From Alistipes finegoldii DSM 17242 (GTDB lineage Bacteria; Bacteroidota; Bacteroidia; Bacteroidales; Rikenellaceae), in assembly GCF_000265365.1 (NCBI RefSeq), contig NC_018011.1, positions 2,745,501-2,809,500 of the forward strand: DNA of 64,000 nucleotides. Direction: 5' to 3'. The notes below the pieces were generated by a model. The model had not been told where the DNA came from. It searched no databases and saw nothing but the letters and a program-made list of their open reading frames with translations. Made by a program: the position numbers and the translations under genes. Within the stretch, counting starts at the first letter, position 1. Each line of letters opens with the position of its first letter. Of this stretch, positions 1 through 8,014 are shown in pieces.

Positions 1-1
1 G

Positions 2-841
2 CCCACCACACTCTCGACCTACCTCTTCACCTACCGCACGCTTTCCGAATTCATCAAGGCGAAATTCAAGGTTCCGGACCTTGTCTTCGGGCAGCTCAAC
101 GAGCAGTTCATCCGCGACTATCAGGATTTCATCCTTCTGGAAAAGGGATATGCCGTGGACACGCTTCGCGGCTACCTGGCCATCTTGAAAAAGATCTGCC
201 GCATCGCCTACAAGGAGGGCTACTCGGAGAAATACCATTTCTGCCACTTCAAGCTGCCCAAGCAGAAGGAGACAACACCGAAAGCACTCAGCCGTGAGAA
301 TTTCGAGAAGCTGCGTGATCTGGAGATACCGGAAAAACGCAGGTCACATGTCATCACCCGGGACCTCTTCCTCTTCGCCTGTTACACCGGCACCGCCTAT
401 GCCGATGCGGTAAGCATCACCCGGAAGAACCTCTTCCGGGATGACGAGGGCAGCCTCTGGCTGAAATACCGGCGAAAGAAAACCGACTACCTCGGACGTG
501 TCAAGCTGCTTCCGGAAGCCGTCGCGTTGATTGAGAAATACCGGGACGACACCCGCGAGACTCTTTTCCCGCCGCAGGACTACCACACGCTCAGGGCCAA
601 TATGAAATCCCTGCGCCTGATGGCAGGGCTGAGCCAGGACCTTGTCTACCACATGGGACGGCATTCTTTCGCCTCGCTGGTCACGCTCGAGGAGGGAGTG
701 CCGATAGAGACCATCTGCAAAATGCTGGGACACTCCAACATAAAGACCACCCAGATATACGCGCGCGTAACCCCGAAGAAGCTGTTCGAGGACATGGACA
801 GGTTCGTCGAGGCAACCCGCGATTTGAAACTTATCCTTTAA
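2..841 (+). CDS. Tyrosine recombinase/integrase, 5' end outside window
   Basis: C-terminal part of a Bacteroides-type site-specific integrase. The reading frame is open from base 2 with no start, so the gene begins left of the window. Seen: a SAM-like core-binding segment at the start, then the catalytic domain with Lys in RRKKTD, the HMGRHSF box (HxxR), GHSN and the nucleophile Tyr in TTQIYARV. The usual box I arginine position reads TGTAYAD, so that Arg appears to be missing; known relatives such as IntDOT also lack it. The stop lies 19 bases before the next integrase, so the two form a tandem pair, an arrangement typical of integrative elements. Likely role (inference): excision and integration of the element holding this region. 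Confidence 0.88.
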   Translation, partial: PTTLSTYLFTYRTLSEFIKAKFKVPDLVFGQLNEQFIRDYQDFILLEKGYAVDTLRGYLAILKKICRIAYKEGYSEKYHFCHFKLPKQKETTPKALSRENFEKLRDLEIPEKRRSHVITRDLFLFACYTGTAYADAVSITRKNLFRDDEGSLWLKYRRKKTDYLGRVKLLPEAVALIEKYRDDTRETLFPPQDYHTLRANMKSLRLMAGLSQDLVYHMGRHSFASLVTLEEGVPIETICKMLGHSNIKTTQIYARVTPKKLFEDMDRFVEATRDLKLIL

Positions 842-860
842 TCCCTAAACAATCATTATC

Positions 861-2072
861 ATGCGCAGTACATTCAAGCTCTTATTCTACATCAACCGTA
901 ACAAGGTGAAATCGGACGGCACGACCGCCGTCCTCTGCCGGATCAGCATCGACGGAAAGAAATCGGCAGTCACGACAGGCGTCTATTGCAAACCCGGGGA
1001 CTGGGACAGCAAGAAGTGTGAAATCAAAACAGCCAGGGAGAACAACCGCCTTGCCGCCTTCCGCAGCCGGTTGGAAGAGGCGTACGGGAACCTGCTGAGG
1101 AACCAGGGAGTGGTCACGGTCGAACTGCTCAAGACCACCGTGTCAGGCGCCAATTCCGTACCGGAATACCTCCTGCAGGCCGGAGAGGTGGAACGCGAAC
1201 GGCTCAGGGTCCGCTCCAAGGAGATCAACTCCACTTCCACCTACCGCCAGTCGAAGACCACCCAGCTCAACCTCAGGCAGTTCATCGAATCCCGCGGGAT
1301 GAAGGACATCGCCTTTTCGGACATCACCGAGGAGTTCGCCGAATCGTTCAAGGTCTTTCTCAAGAAGGAGCTGGGACACAGGAACGGACACGTGAACCAC
1401 TGCCTGTGCTGGCTCAACCGGCTCATCTACATCGCCGTGGACCGGGAAATACTAAGAGCCAATCCGATAGAGGACGTGGCATACGAGAGGAAAGAAACAC
1501 CTAAACTAAGGCATATCAGCCGCAGTGAACTGAAGCGGATGATGGAAACCCCGCTGCCCGACCCGATGATGGAGCTGGCACGCAGGACGTTCATCTTCTC
1601 CTCGCTGACCGGTCTGGCCTACGCGGATACGAGGGCTCTCCATCCCCGTCACATCGGAACGACTTCGGAAGGAAGAAGGTATATCCGCATCCGCCGCGCC
1701 AAAACGGACGTGGAGGCGTTCATCCCGCTGCATCCCATAGCCGGACAGATACTGGAGCTTTACAACACCACGGATGACGACAGGCCGGTATTCCCGCTGC
1801 CGGTCCGCGATGTCCTCTGGTACGAGGTACATGGAATGGGTGTGGCATTAGGCATGAAAGAGAACCTGTCCTACCACATGGCCCGGCATTCGTTCGGGAC
1901 CCTGACACTGACCGCGGGCATTCCGATAGAGAGCATCGCCAGGATGATGGGCCATACGAATATCGACAGCACGCAGGTCTACGCCCAGGTCACCGACCGG
2001 AAGATATCCTCGGACATGGACCGGCTGATGGAAAGAAGAAAGCCTGCGGCCGGCAAGGAAGCCGCAGGCTAA
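861..2072 (+). CDS. Tyrosine recombinase/integrase, full length (403 aa)
   Basis: Second integrase of the tandem pair. The N-terminal arm-type domain begins MRSTFKLLFYINRNK, as in many Bacteroidales integrases. A SAM-like core-binding domain follows at about residues 110-205 and the catalytic domain at about 215-385. Catalytic features seen: TGLAYADT (box I Arg replaced), Lys in RRAKTD, HMARHSF (HxxR), GHTN and Tyr in STQVYAQV. The ATG at 861 gives the conserved N-terminus. The last codons and stop lie in a 10-bp perfect inverted repeat (2041-2070). Length matches intact family members, so the protein is probably active. It may act with the upstream integrase in strand exchange; this is inferred from the arrangement only. 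Confidence 0.92.
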   Translation: MRSTFKLLFYINRNKVKSDGTTAVLCRISIDGKKSAVTTGVYCKPGDWDSKKCEIKTARENNRLAAFRSRLEEAYGNLLRNQGVVTVELLKTTVSGANSVPEYLLQAGEVERERLRVRSKEINSTSTYRQSKTTQLNLRQFIESRGMKDIAFSDITEEFAESFKVFLKKELGHRNGHVNHCLCWLNRLIYIAVDREILRANPIEDVAYERKETPKLRHISRSELKRMMETPLPDPMMELARRTFIFSSLTGLAYADTRALHPRHIGTTSEGRRYIRIRRAKTDVEAFIPLHPIAGQILELYNTTDDDRPVFPLPVRDVLWYEVHGMGVALGMKENLSYHMARHSFGTLTLTAGIPIESIARMMGHTNIDSTQVYAQVTDRKISSDMDRLMERRKPAAGKEAAG

Positions 2073-2116
2073 ATAAAAATTGCCGTCGGAATCGTAAATG
2101 CAATTCCGGCGGCAAT
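2071..2116 (-). terminator. Intrinsic terminator for leftward HTH gene
   Basis: Arms at about 2079-2092 and 2103-2116 form two stem blocks (ATTGCCG/CGGCAAT and CGGAAT/ATTCCG) with one mismatch. On the minus strand the hairpin is followed by a T-rich run (complement of 2071-2078). It sits 20 bases after the stop of the leftward 97-aa HTH gene and also faces the convergent integrase. Confidence 0.6.
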
Positions 2117-2136
2117 CCTTAAACTTGAATACGATA

Positions 2137-2430
2137 TTATACCAATGCAGCGTGATAGTTCTCCTCCAGCAGCTTCTCGATGTCCGATTGCCTGTACAGG
2201 ATCTTCCCGCCAAGCTGGATATAGGGAATCCGTCCTTGGTCCCTGTAATCCTGCAGGCACCTGCGGCTGATCTTCAACGTCCCGGAAAGCTCCCTGTCGG
2301 TCAGGAACCGTTCCCCGTTGAAGGGAGGACGGTTGTCACGGGCAAGACGTTCCACTTTTTTCTCCATGTTGTCCAGCAGGGCAAAGAACCTGCGGGCACG
2401 TTCGTTCTCCTTGTCGATAATGCCTTCCAT
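2137..2430 (-). CDS. Helix-turn-helix DNA-binding protein, excisionase-like (97 aa)
   Basis: Small MerR/HTH_17-type DNA-binding protein. Residues 1-35 are charged and probably helical. Residues 42-90 carry the winged-helix signature: FLTDRELSGTL, then RRCLQDYRDQGRIPY, then IQLGGKILYRQSDIEKLL. Proteins of this kind beside Bacteroidales integrases often act as excisionases or transfer regulators; that role is inferred here. It starts 12 bases after the end of a second, broken HTH gene, so both belong to one leftward operon. A GGAAGAG sequence lies just before the ATG. Confidence 0.8.
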   Translation of the reverse strand: MEGIIDKENERARRFFALLDNMEKKVERLARDNRPPFNGERFLTDRELSGTLKISRRCLQDYRDQGRIPYIQLGGKILYRQSDIEKLLEENYHAALV

Positions 2431-2442
2431 CTCTTCCGCTCT

Positions 2443-2766
2443 TTAAAGGTTTCCGTTCTTTCTTCCCTCTCTCACAGCCTTCTCCTTGCGTCTGATGCCG
2501 ACGTAGGTCATCAGCCTCTCCACGTCTTCGGGCTTGTAATAGAACTTGCGCTGGAGGCGGGTGAACGCCAGCCGTCCGGTATCGCGGAGGGTCTGCAGGG
2601 TACGCGGCGAGATGTCAAGGCGCAGGCAGACATCCTGGCCGTCCAGTCACTCTCCGGGTTCCTTACGGCGGTTTCTCTCATACAATCTGTCCACATGTGC
2701 GGACAGGTTCTCGGCGCGTGCCAGCATCCTCTCAAGGACACCGGCCTCGATGTAGCATATTTCCAT
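2443..2766 (-). pseudogene. Second HTH DNA-binding gene with in-frame nonsense codon
   Basis: The frame starts at the ATG at 2766 (MEICYIEAGVLERMLAR) and reads 39 codons to KEPGE, then meets TGA at 2649-2647. Beyond the stop the same frame continues without interruption for 67 more codons through LDGQDVCLRLDISPRTLQ, DTGRLAFTRLQRKFYYK and PEDVERLMTYVGI to TAA at 2445-2443. That continuation is the expected HTH_17 domain. The stop stands where relatives usually have Trp before LDGQDV, so a TGG to TGA change explains it. Either a recent pseudogene, a readthrough site, or a sequencing error. Confidence 0.75.
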
Positions 2767-3033
2767 AATTTCAACTTGTTTAAATGTCAGTGCGAATATA
2801 AGGGAAGAAACCATGAGAGGCAAGCGCGACCGGTACACTGGCAGGAATAGTCATGGATAGTCGGTTTTTGTCATATGGCGCGGGAAAAATACTCCGTAGC
2901 CGGTCGGTTTTCACGACCCCCTTTGGAAAACCTGAAGGACGGGTGCGTCACGGCGATGAAAAAAGAAAAATCCCCACCGGAAGTGAAGCGACCCCAAACC
3001 GGCAGGGAGTGTAATAATAAAGGAACGGACTGT

Positions 3034-3246
3034 TCAGCCCTTGATGTAACCGTACTTTTTCAGGTCGTCCATGAAATGCTCCGGCGTGTCGGTCCTCACC
3101 GTCACCCCGTGCAGTTCCCTGTACCGCCCGGAGAAATTCACCATGTACTCCCCGTCGGTGCACCCGCTGTCAAACCAGCTGCCCTCACGCAGGACGCGTA
3201 CAAACTCGGAAGGGCCGGAGGCGGCAATCCTGCCGCCATCCGCCAA
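3034..3246 (-). CDS. Small hypothetical protein, no ATG start
   Basis: Unrecognised. The open frame encodes about 70 residues with a natural-looking composition (MADGGRIAAS at the start, HFMDDLKKYGYIKG at the end). There is no ATG in frame: the first usable codon is TTG at 3246. Upstream in-frame codons run to a TAA near 3316 and would add a plausible FEIPIIKKTRSG stretch. It could be a real small accessory protein with an alternative start, or the tail of a gene that lost its start. Confidence 0.35.
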   Translation of the reverse strand: MADGGRIAASGPSEFVRVLREGSWFDSGCTDGEYMVNFSGRYRELHGVTVRTDTPEHFMDDLKKYGYIKG

Positions 3247-3249
3247 AAT

Positions 3250-3620
3250 ACCTGATCTCGTTTTTTTTATTATCGGTATTTCAAATGTCTCAAAAGCCTC
3301 TTTGACAGGTTACCATCCGGGATGATCGCCTGAATTCGCATGTACCGGATTTTCTATTTACCAGATTCCATAATGGTTCCTGCCATCCGTTTTTTCTCTG
3401 CGGCTGTCGCTTTTTTCCTCGTGGCATCATGGTCTGTTACCGGATGGGAAAAGCCATCTCCATCACAACCATGAATTATAGTGTAGCCATATTTGTATAT
3501 AGCCGTATGATACGCTATCCGGATAATGCTATCACAGAATTGCGATATAGCCGGATATCAAAATAGGGATAGCCGGGAGCGAAGGGAGCACGCATCCTTC
3601 CGGATATAGATATCTCAAAA
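3250..3620. other. AT-rich non-coding stretch with ATAGCCG-like motifs
   Basis: No convincing gene. Bases 3481-3580 carry several variants of a short motif (TAGCC, ATAGCCG, GATATAGCCGGATATC, GGATAGCCGG) and the 10-bp palindrome TATCCGGATA at 3516-3525. The clustering next to the long tandem repeat suggests a protein-binding or transfer region; no function can be assigned. Confidence 0.4.
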
Positions 3621-4172
3621 TCTCCATTTGCAGAAGTGTATAAATATCAATCCATTAATGGAGATTATAAAGAAAAAACATAAGTCACACACGACTACCT
3701 GTCATTCTCCATTTGCGGATGTGTAGAAGTAGCAATCCATTAATGGAGACGATGAAGAAAAACAATAAGGCGTATACGGCTACCTGTTATTCTCCATTTA
3801 CAGATGTGTAGAAGTATCAATCCATTAATGGAGACGATGAAAAAACAATAAGGCGTATACGGTTACCTGTTATTCTCCATTTGCAGAAGTGTAGAAGTAG
3901 CAATCCGTTAATGGAGACGATGAAGAAAAACAATAAGGCGTATACGGCTACCTGTTATTCTCCATTTGCAGAAGTGTAGAAGTAGCAATCCGTTAATGGA
4001 GACGATGAAAAAACAATAAGGCGTATACGGCTACATGTCATTCTCCATTTGCAGAAGTGTAGAAGTAGCAATCCGTTAATGGAGACAATGAAGAAAAAAC
4101 ATAAGTCGTACACGGCTACATGCCCATTCTCCATTTGCAGAAGTGTAGAAGTAGCAATCCATTAATGGACAA
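3621..4172. repeat. Tandem direct repeat array, about 6.5 units of 83-86 bp
   Basis: Units begin at 3621, 3706, 3791, 3874, 3959, 4042 and 4128 (last one partial). Each starts TCTCCATTTGCAGAAGTGTA and contains the 12-bp palindrome TCCATTAATGGA (or a TCCGTTAATGGA variant). The opening CTCCATT pairs with AATGGAG some 28 bases later, so each unit can fold into a short stem-loop. Inner units are nearly identical; the first and the last two are more diverged. Length differences of 2-3 bases fall in an A-rich run. No ORF spans the array. This could be an iteron-like or transfer-protein binding region, or an expanded satellite. Confidence 0.9.
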
Positions 4173-4367
4173 TAGGGCATGTAAAGGGCAGATTTTCCGT
4201 ATATTCGCCTCCTTATCCCCGAATTATGGGCGTAAGTCACATGGTCATGGAGATATATCTATCCTTTAATGGGGAGAGCAGCCGGCAAATGCCTGATGGA
4301 AATGACCCGAAAATCACAGGAGAATAACCGTACAATAGGCTGATACACAATTCCTATTGGAGAATGT

Positions 4368-4413
4368 TGTCCCCATTAGGGGACAGCAAGTTGTGTTTTC
4401 GTTTAACGAAAAC
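4368..4413. repeat. Two adjacent short inverted repeats in the gap after the array
   Basis: The first is TGTCCCC/GGGGACA with a 4-base loop (4368-4385). The second is GTTTTCGTT/AACGAAAAC with a 1-base centre (4395-4413). Neither is followed by a T-run, so they are not typical terminators. They lie in the 390-base stretch 4173-4564, between the tandem repeats and the end of the B12 operon, where no supported gene is seen. Confidence 0.55.
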
Positions 4414-4564
4414 AGGACGGTTTAACGGAGAATACACCGATAAACCGTTACTTATTTCAAGCTCCAGCGTCGCTTTTTACATATCTAACTATAATTCATT
4501 TGAAATCACAAAACAGATTGAACCGAATGTGGTTAGTTTGTCTGTTTATTTCATGTCCGAATCA

Positions 4565-5131
4565 TTAGTATGCTATGTTGCAAAGTTCGTATTCATTATG
4601 AAAAAATCCGCTTACGAGAACAAGATATTCAGGTAATTTGCCATCCTTTCCCCAAAGAAGTTCGATGTTAAAAAGTTCAGAAAGCGTTTTGGCTATGTCA
4701 AATCCGAAGGCTTCGAGTGACGGACGCACTTTTTCCGGGTGTCGGCATGGTGTGCCGCAGTTACGCGTACACTCGTTATCTGAGCAGTGAAGACATTTAC
4801 CTATATAGGCAAATGAACGCCCTCCATATTTCCGTTCCATATCCAATAATTCGCTCTCGATTCGTATCCGTTCCGGTAAAATGAGTTTTTGTGTATATTC
4901 AATCGGAATATCTTTGTCTTCAGGGATTATCTTCGTTGCCATAAGATGTGCATACTTGTATTGTCGGAGAAACGATTCCGTATCAAAATCAAATGGAGGA
5001 CACCCCCAACTTTTACCGTAATTGGTACATTGTTTGCAAAGTTCAAGAAAATGTGGTTCGTCACGGAATTCGGCGATATATCCTTCAACAGTGATGTCTG
5101 AAGTAAAATTTTCTACAGTGTATATACTCAT
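4565..5131 (-). CDS. DUF2284 predicted metal-binding protein
   Basis: Last gene of the cobamide operon. The Cys-rich pattern of the DUF2284 (COG5423) family is visible: CKQCTNYGKSWGCPPF near the N-terminus and a second cluster CLHCSDNECTRNCGTPCRHP in the middle, followed by the family-like PSLEAFGFDI. The start chosen is the ATG at 5131, which overlaps the btuD stop as ATGA, as at the btuC/btuD joint; an ATG 24 bases upstream is possible. The cysteines suggest a metal or Fe-S site. No signal peptide is seen, so it is probably cytoplasmic. A role in handling imported corrinoid is inferred from context only. Confidence 0.8.
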   Translation of the reverse strand: MSIYTVENFTSDITVEGYIAEFRDEPHFLELCKQCTNYGKSWGCPPFDFDTESFLRQYKYAHLMATKIIPEDKDIPIEYTQKLILPERIRIESELLDMERKYGGRSFAYIGKCLHCSDNECTRNCGTPCRHPEKVRPSLEAFGFDIAKTLSELFNIELLWGKDGKLPEYLVLVSGFFHNEYELCNIAY

Positions 5132-5886
5132 TGTTTCAAAATCATTGTACCGCATAAGGAGTCGAAACGGATGTTTTCATTTTGGAAAAGTCTGTCAATG
5201 TATCCGCTTTTCTGCATTTCAGACGCGGTCAAGCAACTTAAATTCGGGGTATCTAACAATGCTATCGAATCGCACATGGACAACGCGATGTCAAGTTCAT
5301 GTGTCGAGAACATGATACATTTTTTCTCGTCGTGGACAAGCCTACGAAGCAACGCCACAAGTTCGTAGCGATTAGGCATGTCAAGAAAGGAAGTCGGTTC
5401 ATCAAGGAGAATGATAGGAGTATCCTGTGCCAATGCACGAGCAATCATCACACGCTGGCATTCGCCATCCGACATTTTATCCATCGTGCGGTTTGCATAA
5501 GCCTCCATTCCCACCGAAATGAGCGATTGCATGACTATCTCCTTATCTGTTTCTTGCATCCTACCTATCCAGTTGGTATAAGGAGCACGGCCTATGGCTA
5601 CGACATCCTTGCACCGCAGGTTGGCGATGCGCGTGCGCTCGGTCGTGACGACAGCCAGCGTTTTTGCCATATCTTCGGTTTTCATGCAGGCGATGTCGTG
5701 CCCGTCGAGAATGATTTTTCCGGAATAACACCGGTTCAGACCGGCTATGGCGCGGAGCAACGTCGATTTTCCTGTCCCGTTTCTTCCGATAAGGGCTGTC
5801 AGTTGACCTTTTTTTATCGTGGCATTTACCTCGTGGAGCAACGAGTTTTCTTTGTAACCTATGGAAAAATGCTGTAATTCTATCAT
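5128..5886 (-). CDS. btuD: Cobamide ABC transporter ATP-binding protein BtuD-like
   Basis: ATPase of a FecCD/BtuCD-type importer. Seen: Walker A GRNGTGKST, a signature that reads MSDGE instead of LSGGQ, Walker B PIILLDEPTSFLD, and the switch His in STHELD. The start is the ATG at 5886, giving MIELQHFSIGY and a 4-base ATGA overlap with the btuC stop; the longer open frame upstream is inside btuC. The protein alone would also fit siderophore or haem import. The B12 assignment rests on the riboswitch and the BtuB/BtuG neighbours. Confidence 0.88.
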   Translation of the reverse strand: MIELQHFSIGYKENSLLHEVNATIKKGQLTALIGRNGTGKSTLLRAIAGLNRCYSGKIILDGHDIACMKTEDMAKTLAVVTTERTRIANLRCKDVVAIGRAPYTNWIGRMQETDKEIVMQSLISVGMEAYANRTMDKMSDGECQRVMIARALAQDTPIILLDEPTSFLDMPNRYELVALLRRLVHDEKKCIMFSTHELDIALSMCDSIALLDTPNLSCLTASEMQKSGYIDRLFQNENIRFDSLCGTMILKQ

Positions 5887-6830
5887 GCGGTGATGGATTT
5901 GTTGCGTAAAACCACCCATACGACGATTGGGATTCCCAATAGAGCTGTAATGGCGTTGATCGGCAAGGTGAATATTTTAGAAATGATGTCGCAAAGAAGC
6001 AATATCGATGCTCCCGAAAGAATTGTTCCGGGCAGAAGGACATGATGATCGCTATTTTGGAAAAGCATTCTTGTGACATGAGGCATAGCGAGACCTATGA
6101 AACCTATCGGACCGCAAAAAGCGGTTATCGTTCCGGCGAGCAGCGTTGTCGAGAGAAACAACAGGCTGCGTGAACGCCGAATATTCAGTCCCATTGTTAC
6201 GGCATATTCCTCTCCGAACAGCAGGAGGTTAAGCGGTTTGATGGTCAGTACCGCCAACAGCAGTCCGGCAAACACCGATGGAACAAGAATCAGAAGTTGT
6301 CCGGAGGTGACGTCACCCAAAGCCCCCATCGTCCAAATGACAAAGGCTTTCAGCGATTCCTCTTTGCTGAGGTACTGCAATATCTGCACGACAGCACCTA
6401 CGCCCGATGAGAACATCATGCCCAGAATCAGGATTACCATGATGTCTTTTATTCGCTGTCCGACGGCAGTTATCACGAGCAACACGACAGCCGCACCCAC
6501 CCACGCTGCTCCGGCAATGCCTATTGATGAACCGATCCCGGCAAGTACCACAAGTGCCACACCGAGACTTGCACCGGAACTGATGCCAAGGACATAGGGA
6601 CCGGCAAGAGGATTACGGAAGAGGGTCTGCATCTGAAGACCGCTGACCGATAAGGCAGCCCCGGCCAACAGTGCCACTATAGCTTTTATGAGGCGTATGT
6701 TGAGTACGATTTTTTCCGTGGCACGGGAACAATTTCCCCCGGTCAGTGCTGCCCATACATCGCGGATCGGAATGTTGACAGCTCCCACGGCCAAGTCCAG
6801 TAAAAAAAGACCGACCGTGAGCGTAATCAA
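5883..6830 (-). CDS. btuC: Cobamide ABC transporter permease BtuC-like
   Basis: FecCD-family inner-membrane permease with many hydrophobic helices and the family signatures GLQMQTLFRNPLAGPYVLG and GPIGFIGLAMPHVTR. No ATG lies near the expected N-terminus. The first listed start is TTG at 6830, but the frame is open upstream to the btuF stop through codons encoding RSRSTILFSI, which look like genuine N-terminal sequence. Translation may therefore begin at the ATA at 6863 directly after the btuF TAG, or at TTG. It works with BtuD and BtuF to move cobamide from periplasm to cytoplasm. Confidence 0.87.
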   Translation of the reverse strand: MITLTVGLFLLDLAVGAVNIPIRDVWAALTGGNCSRATEKIVLNIRLIKAIVALLAGAALSVSGLQMQTLFRNPLAGPYVLGISSGASLGVALVVLAGIGSSIGIAGAAWVGAAVVLLVITAVGQRIKDIMVILILGMMFSSGVGAVVQILQYLSKEESLKAFVIWTMGALGDVTSGQLLILVPSVFAGLLLAVLTIKPLNLLLFGEEYAVTMGLNIRRSRSLLFLSTTLLAGTITAFCGPIGFIGLAMPHVTRMLFQNSDHHVLLPGTILSGASILLLCDIISKIFTLPINAITALLGIPIVVWVVLRNKSITA

Positions 6831-6863
6831 TATGGAGAATAATATAGTCGAACGGGAACGTAT

Positions 6864-8003
6864 CTATTTCAGTTGCTTGTAATACACACACTCTTCCTGC
6901 ACCAGTTCAGGATGGAATATCTTCACGAGGTCGCGGAGCACGATGTCAGGATTCACGACGGCAGACTCGTAATAGTCGTTACCCCCGGCTGTGTTGGTAC
7001 GGGCGTTGTTGTTATACACCTCTCCATTTTTGAAACATCGGGTATCGGTGAATTTCGGACATGATGCCTTCAAGTCGTCAAGGGAGTTCGCCATTCCCAC
7101 GTTCAGCCACATGTCCGCATCCGACGCGAGCAGATATGCTTCTTCTAAGTCAATGGGGATAGAAGCGTTTCCCGTGTTCTTCTGGTAGATATAGCGGCCT
7201 CCCGCATCAGTAATCAAGCGGGCTACATAACTTTGGGTTGAAGGCATGAACCACGAGTCGCCATAGGGAACATTAAGCATAACCGAAGGAGTGCCGAGGG
7301 TACTGTCGGCCACTTTCTTTTTCAAGGCGTTGTATCTGACCGGGATTGCGGCAAAGGCTTTTTCACCCTTCTCACGTTTTCCTGTGACTTCTGAAAGCAC
7401 TACCATCCATTCGGCCTTGCCGAGAGGCGACTCTTCAAGATAATCGCCGACATACATGAACGGTATGTCGAGTTCTTCGAGTTTGCTTTCCATTGCGCTT
7501 GCGCCGTTCACCCCATAGAGCAGAACGAGGTCGGGATCGAGCGAGAGCAGCAACTCGTAGTTGATGTTCCCTTCATAGCCGACATCGCCAATACTGTCGC
7601 GGCGGGCTTGGATGTCTGGGTTGGAAATGTAGTCGATTCCCGAAACGCCGGTTATACACCGGACTTCACCGATTGCGTCAAGCATGGCGATATGAGTGGA
7701 AGACATCGCCACGATGCGTTTGGCGTCTCCTTTGAGTACCTGTCCTGCAAACCCTTCGGGAACCTCTTCACCGTTGCGGACGATAAACAGCCATGTGGTT
7801 ACACTGTCCGCTCCCTGCCAGGGATTCCTGACGGTTATCAGTACGCTTTCCTTCCCGCCCGCCCCTTTGATGTCGAAGCCGGAGGCATATTCGGGAGCAT
7901 AAAGCAGCAGGTTGAAATCATTGATTTTTGAGCTTTTGTTGTGGCAGCCTGTAAATGCCAGAGAAAGCAACAAAATCAGGCTTAAATTCTTTAATGCGTT
8001 CAT
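6864..8003 (-). CDS. btuF: Cobamide substrate-binding lipoprotein BtuF-like
   Basis: Periplasmic-binding protein of the TroA/BtuF fold. It has an N-terminal lipoprotein signal with lipobox LAFTGC (Cys about residue 20). The two-lobe family features are visible: AKRIVAMSSTHIAMLDAIG, LLLSLDPDLVLLYG, IPFMYVGDYLEESPLGKAEW and LASDADMWLNVG. It starts 11 bases after btuB and ends just before btuC. Expected role: capture cobamide delivered by BtuB and hand it to BtuCD. By sequence alone it could bind another metal complex; the operon decides. Confidence 0.87.
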   Translation of the reverse strand: MNALKNLSLILLLSLAFTGCHNKSSKINDFNLLLYAPEYASGFDIKGAGGKESVLITVRNPWQGADSVTTWLFIVRNGEEVPEGFAGQVLKGDAKRIVAMSSTHIAMLDAIGEVRCITGVSGIDYISNPDIQARRDSIGDVGYEGNINYELLLSLDPDLVLLYGVNGASAMESKLEELDIPFMYVGDYLEESPLGKAEWMVVLSEVTGKREKGEKAFAAIPVRYNALKKKVADSTLGTPSVMLNVPYGDSWFMPSTQSYVARLITDAGGRYIYQKNTGNASIPIDLEEAYLLASDADMWLNVGMANSLDDLKASCPKFTDTRCFKNGEVYNNNARTNTAGGNDYYESAVVNPDIVLRDLVKIFHPELVQEECVYYKQLK

Positions 8004-8014
8004 ATTGATGCAGA

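Noticed and set aside
2098..2850. Long rightward open frame (250 codons)
   Set aside because: It is the shadow of the two leftward HTH genes, whose protein features and terminator are clear.
3621..4172. CRISPR array
   Set aside because: The whole 83-86 bp unit repeats, including what would be spacers; there is no short constant repeat with variable spacers and no cas gene nearby.
4364..4636. Rightward 90-codon open frame
   Set aside because: It covers the inverted repeats and overlaps the end of the DUF2284 gene; composition is not protein-like and no start signal is seen.
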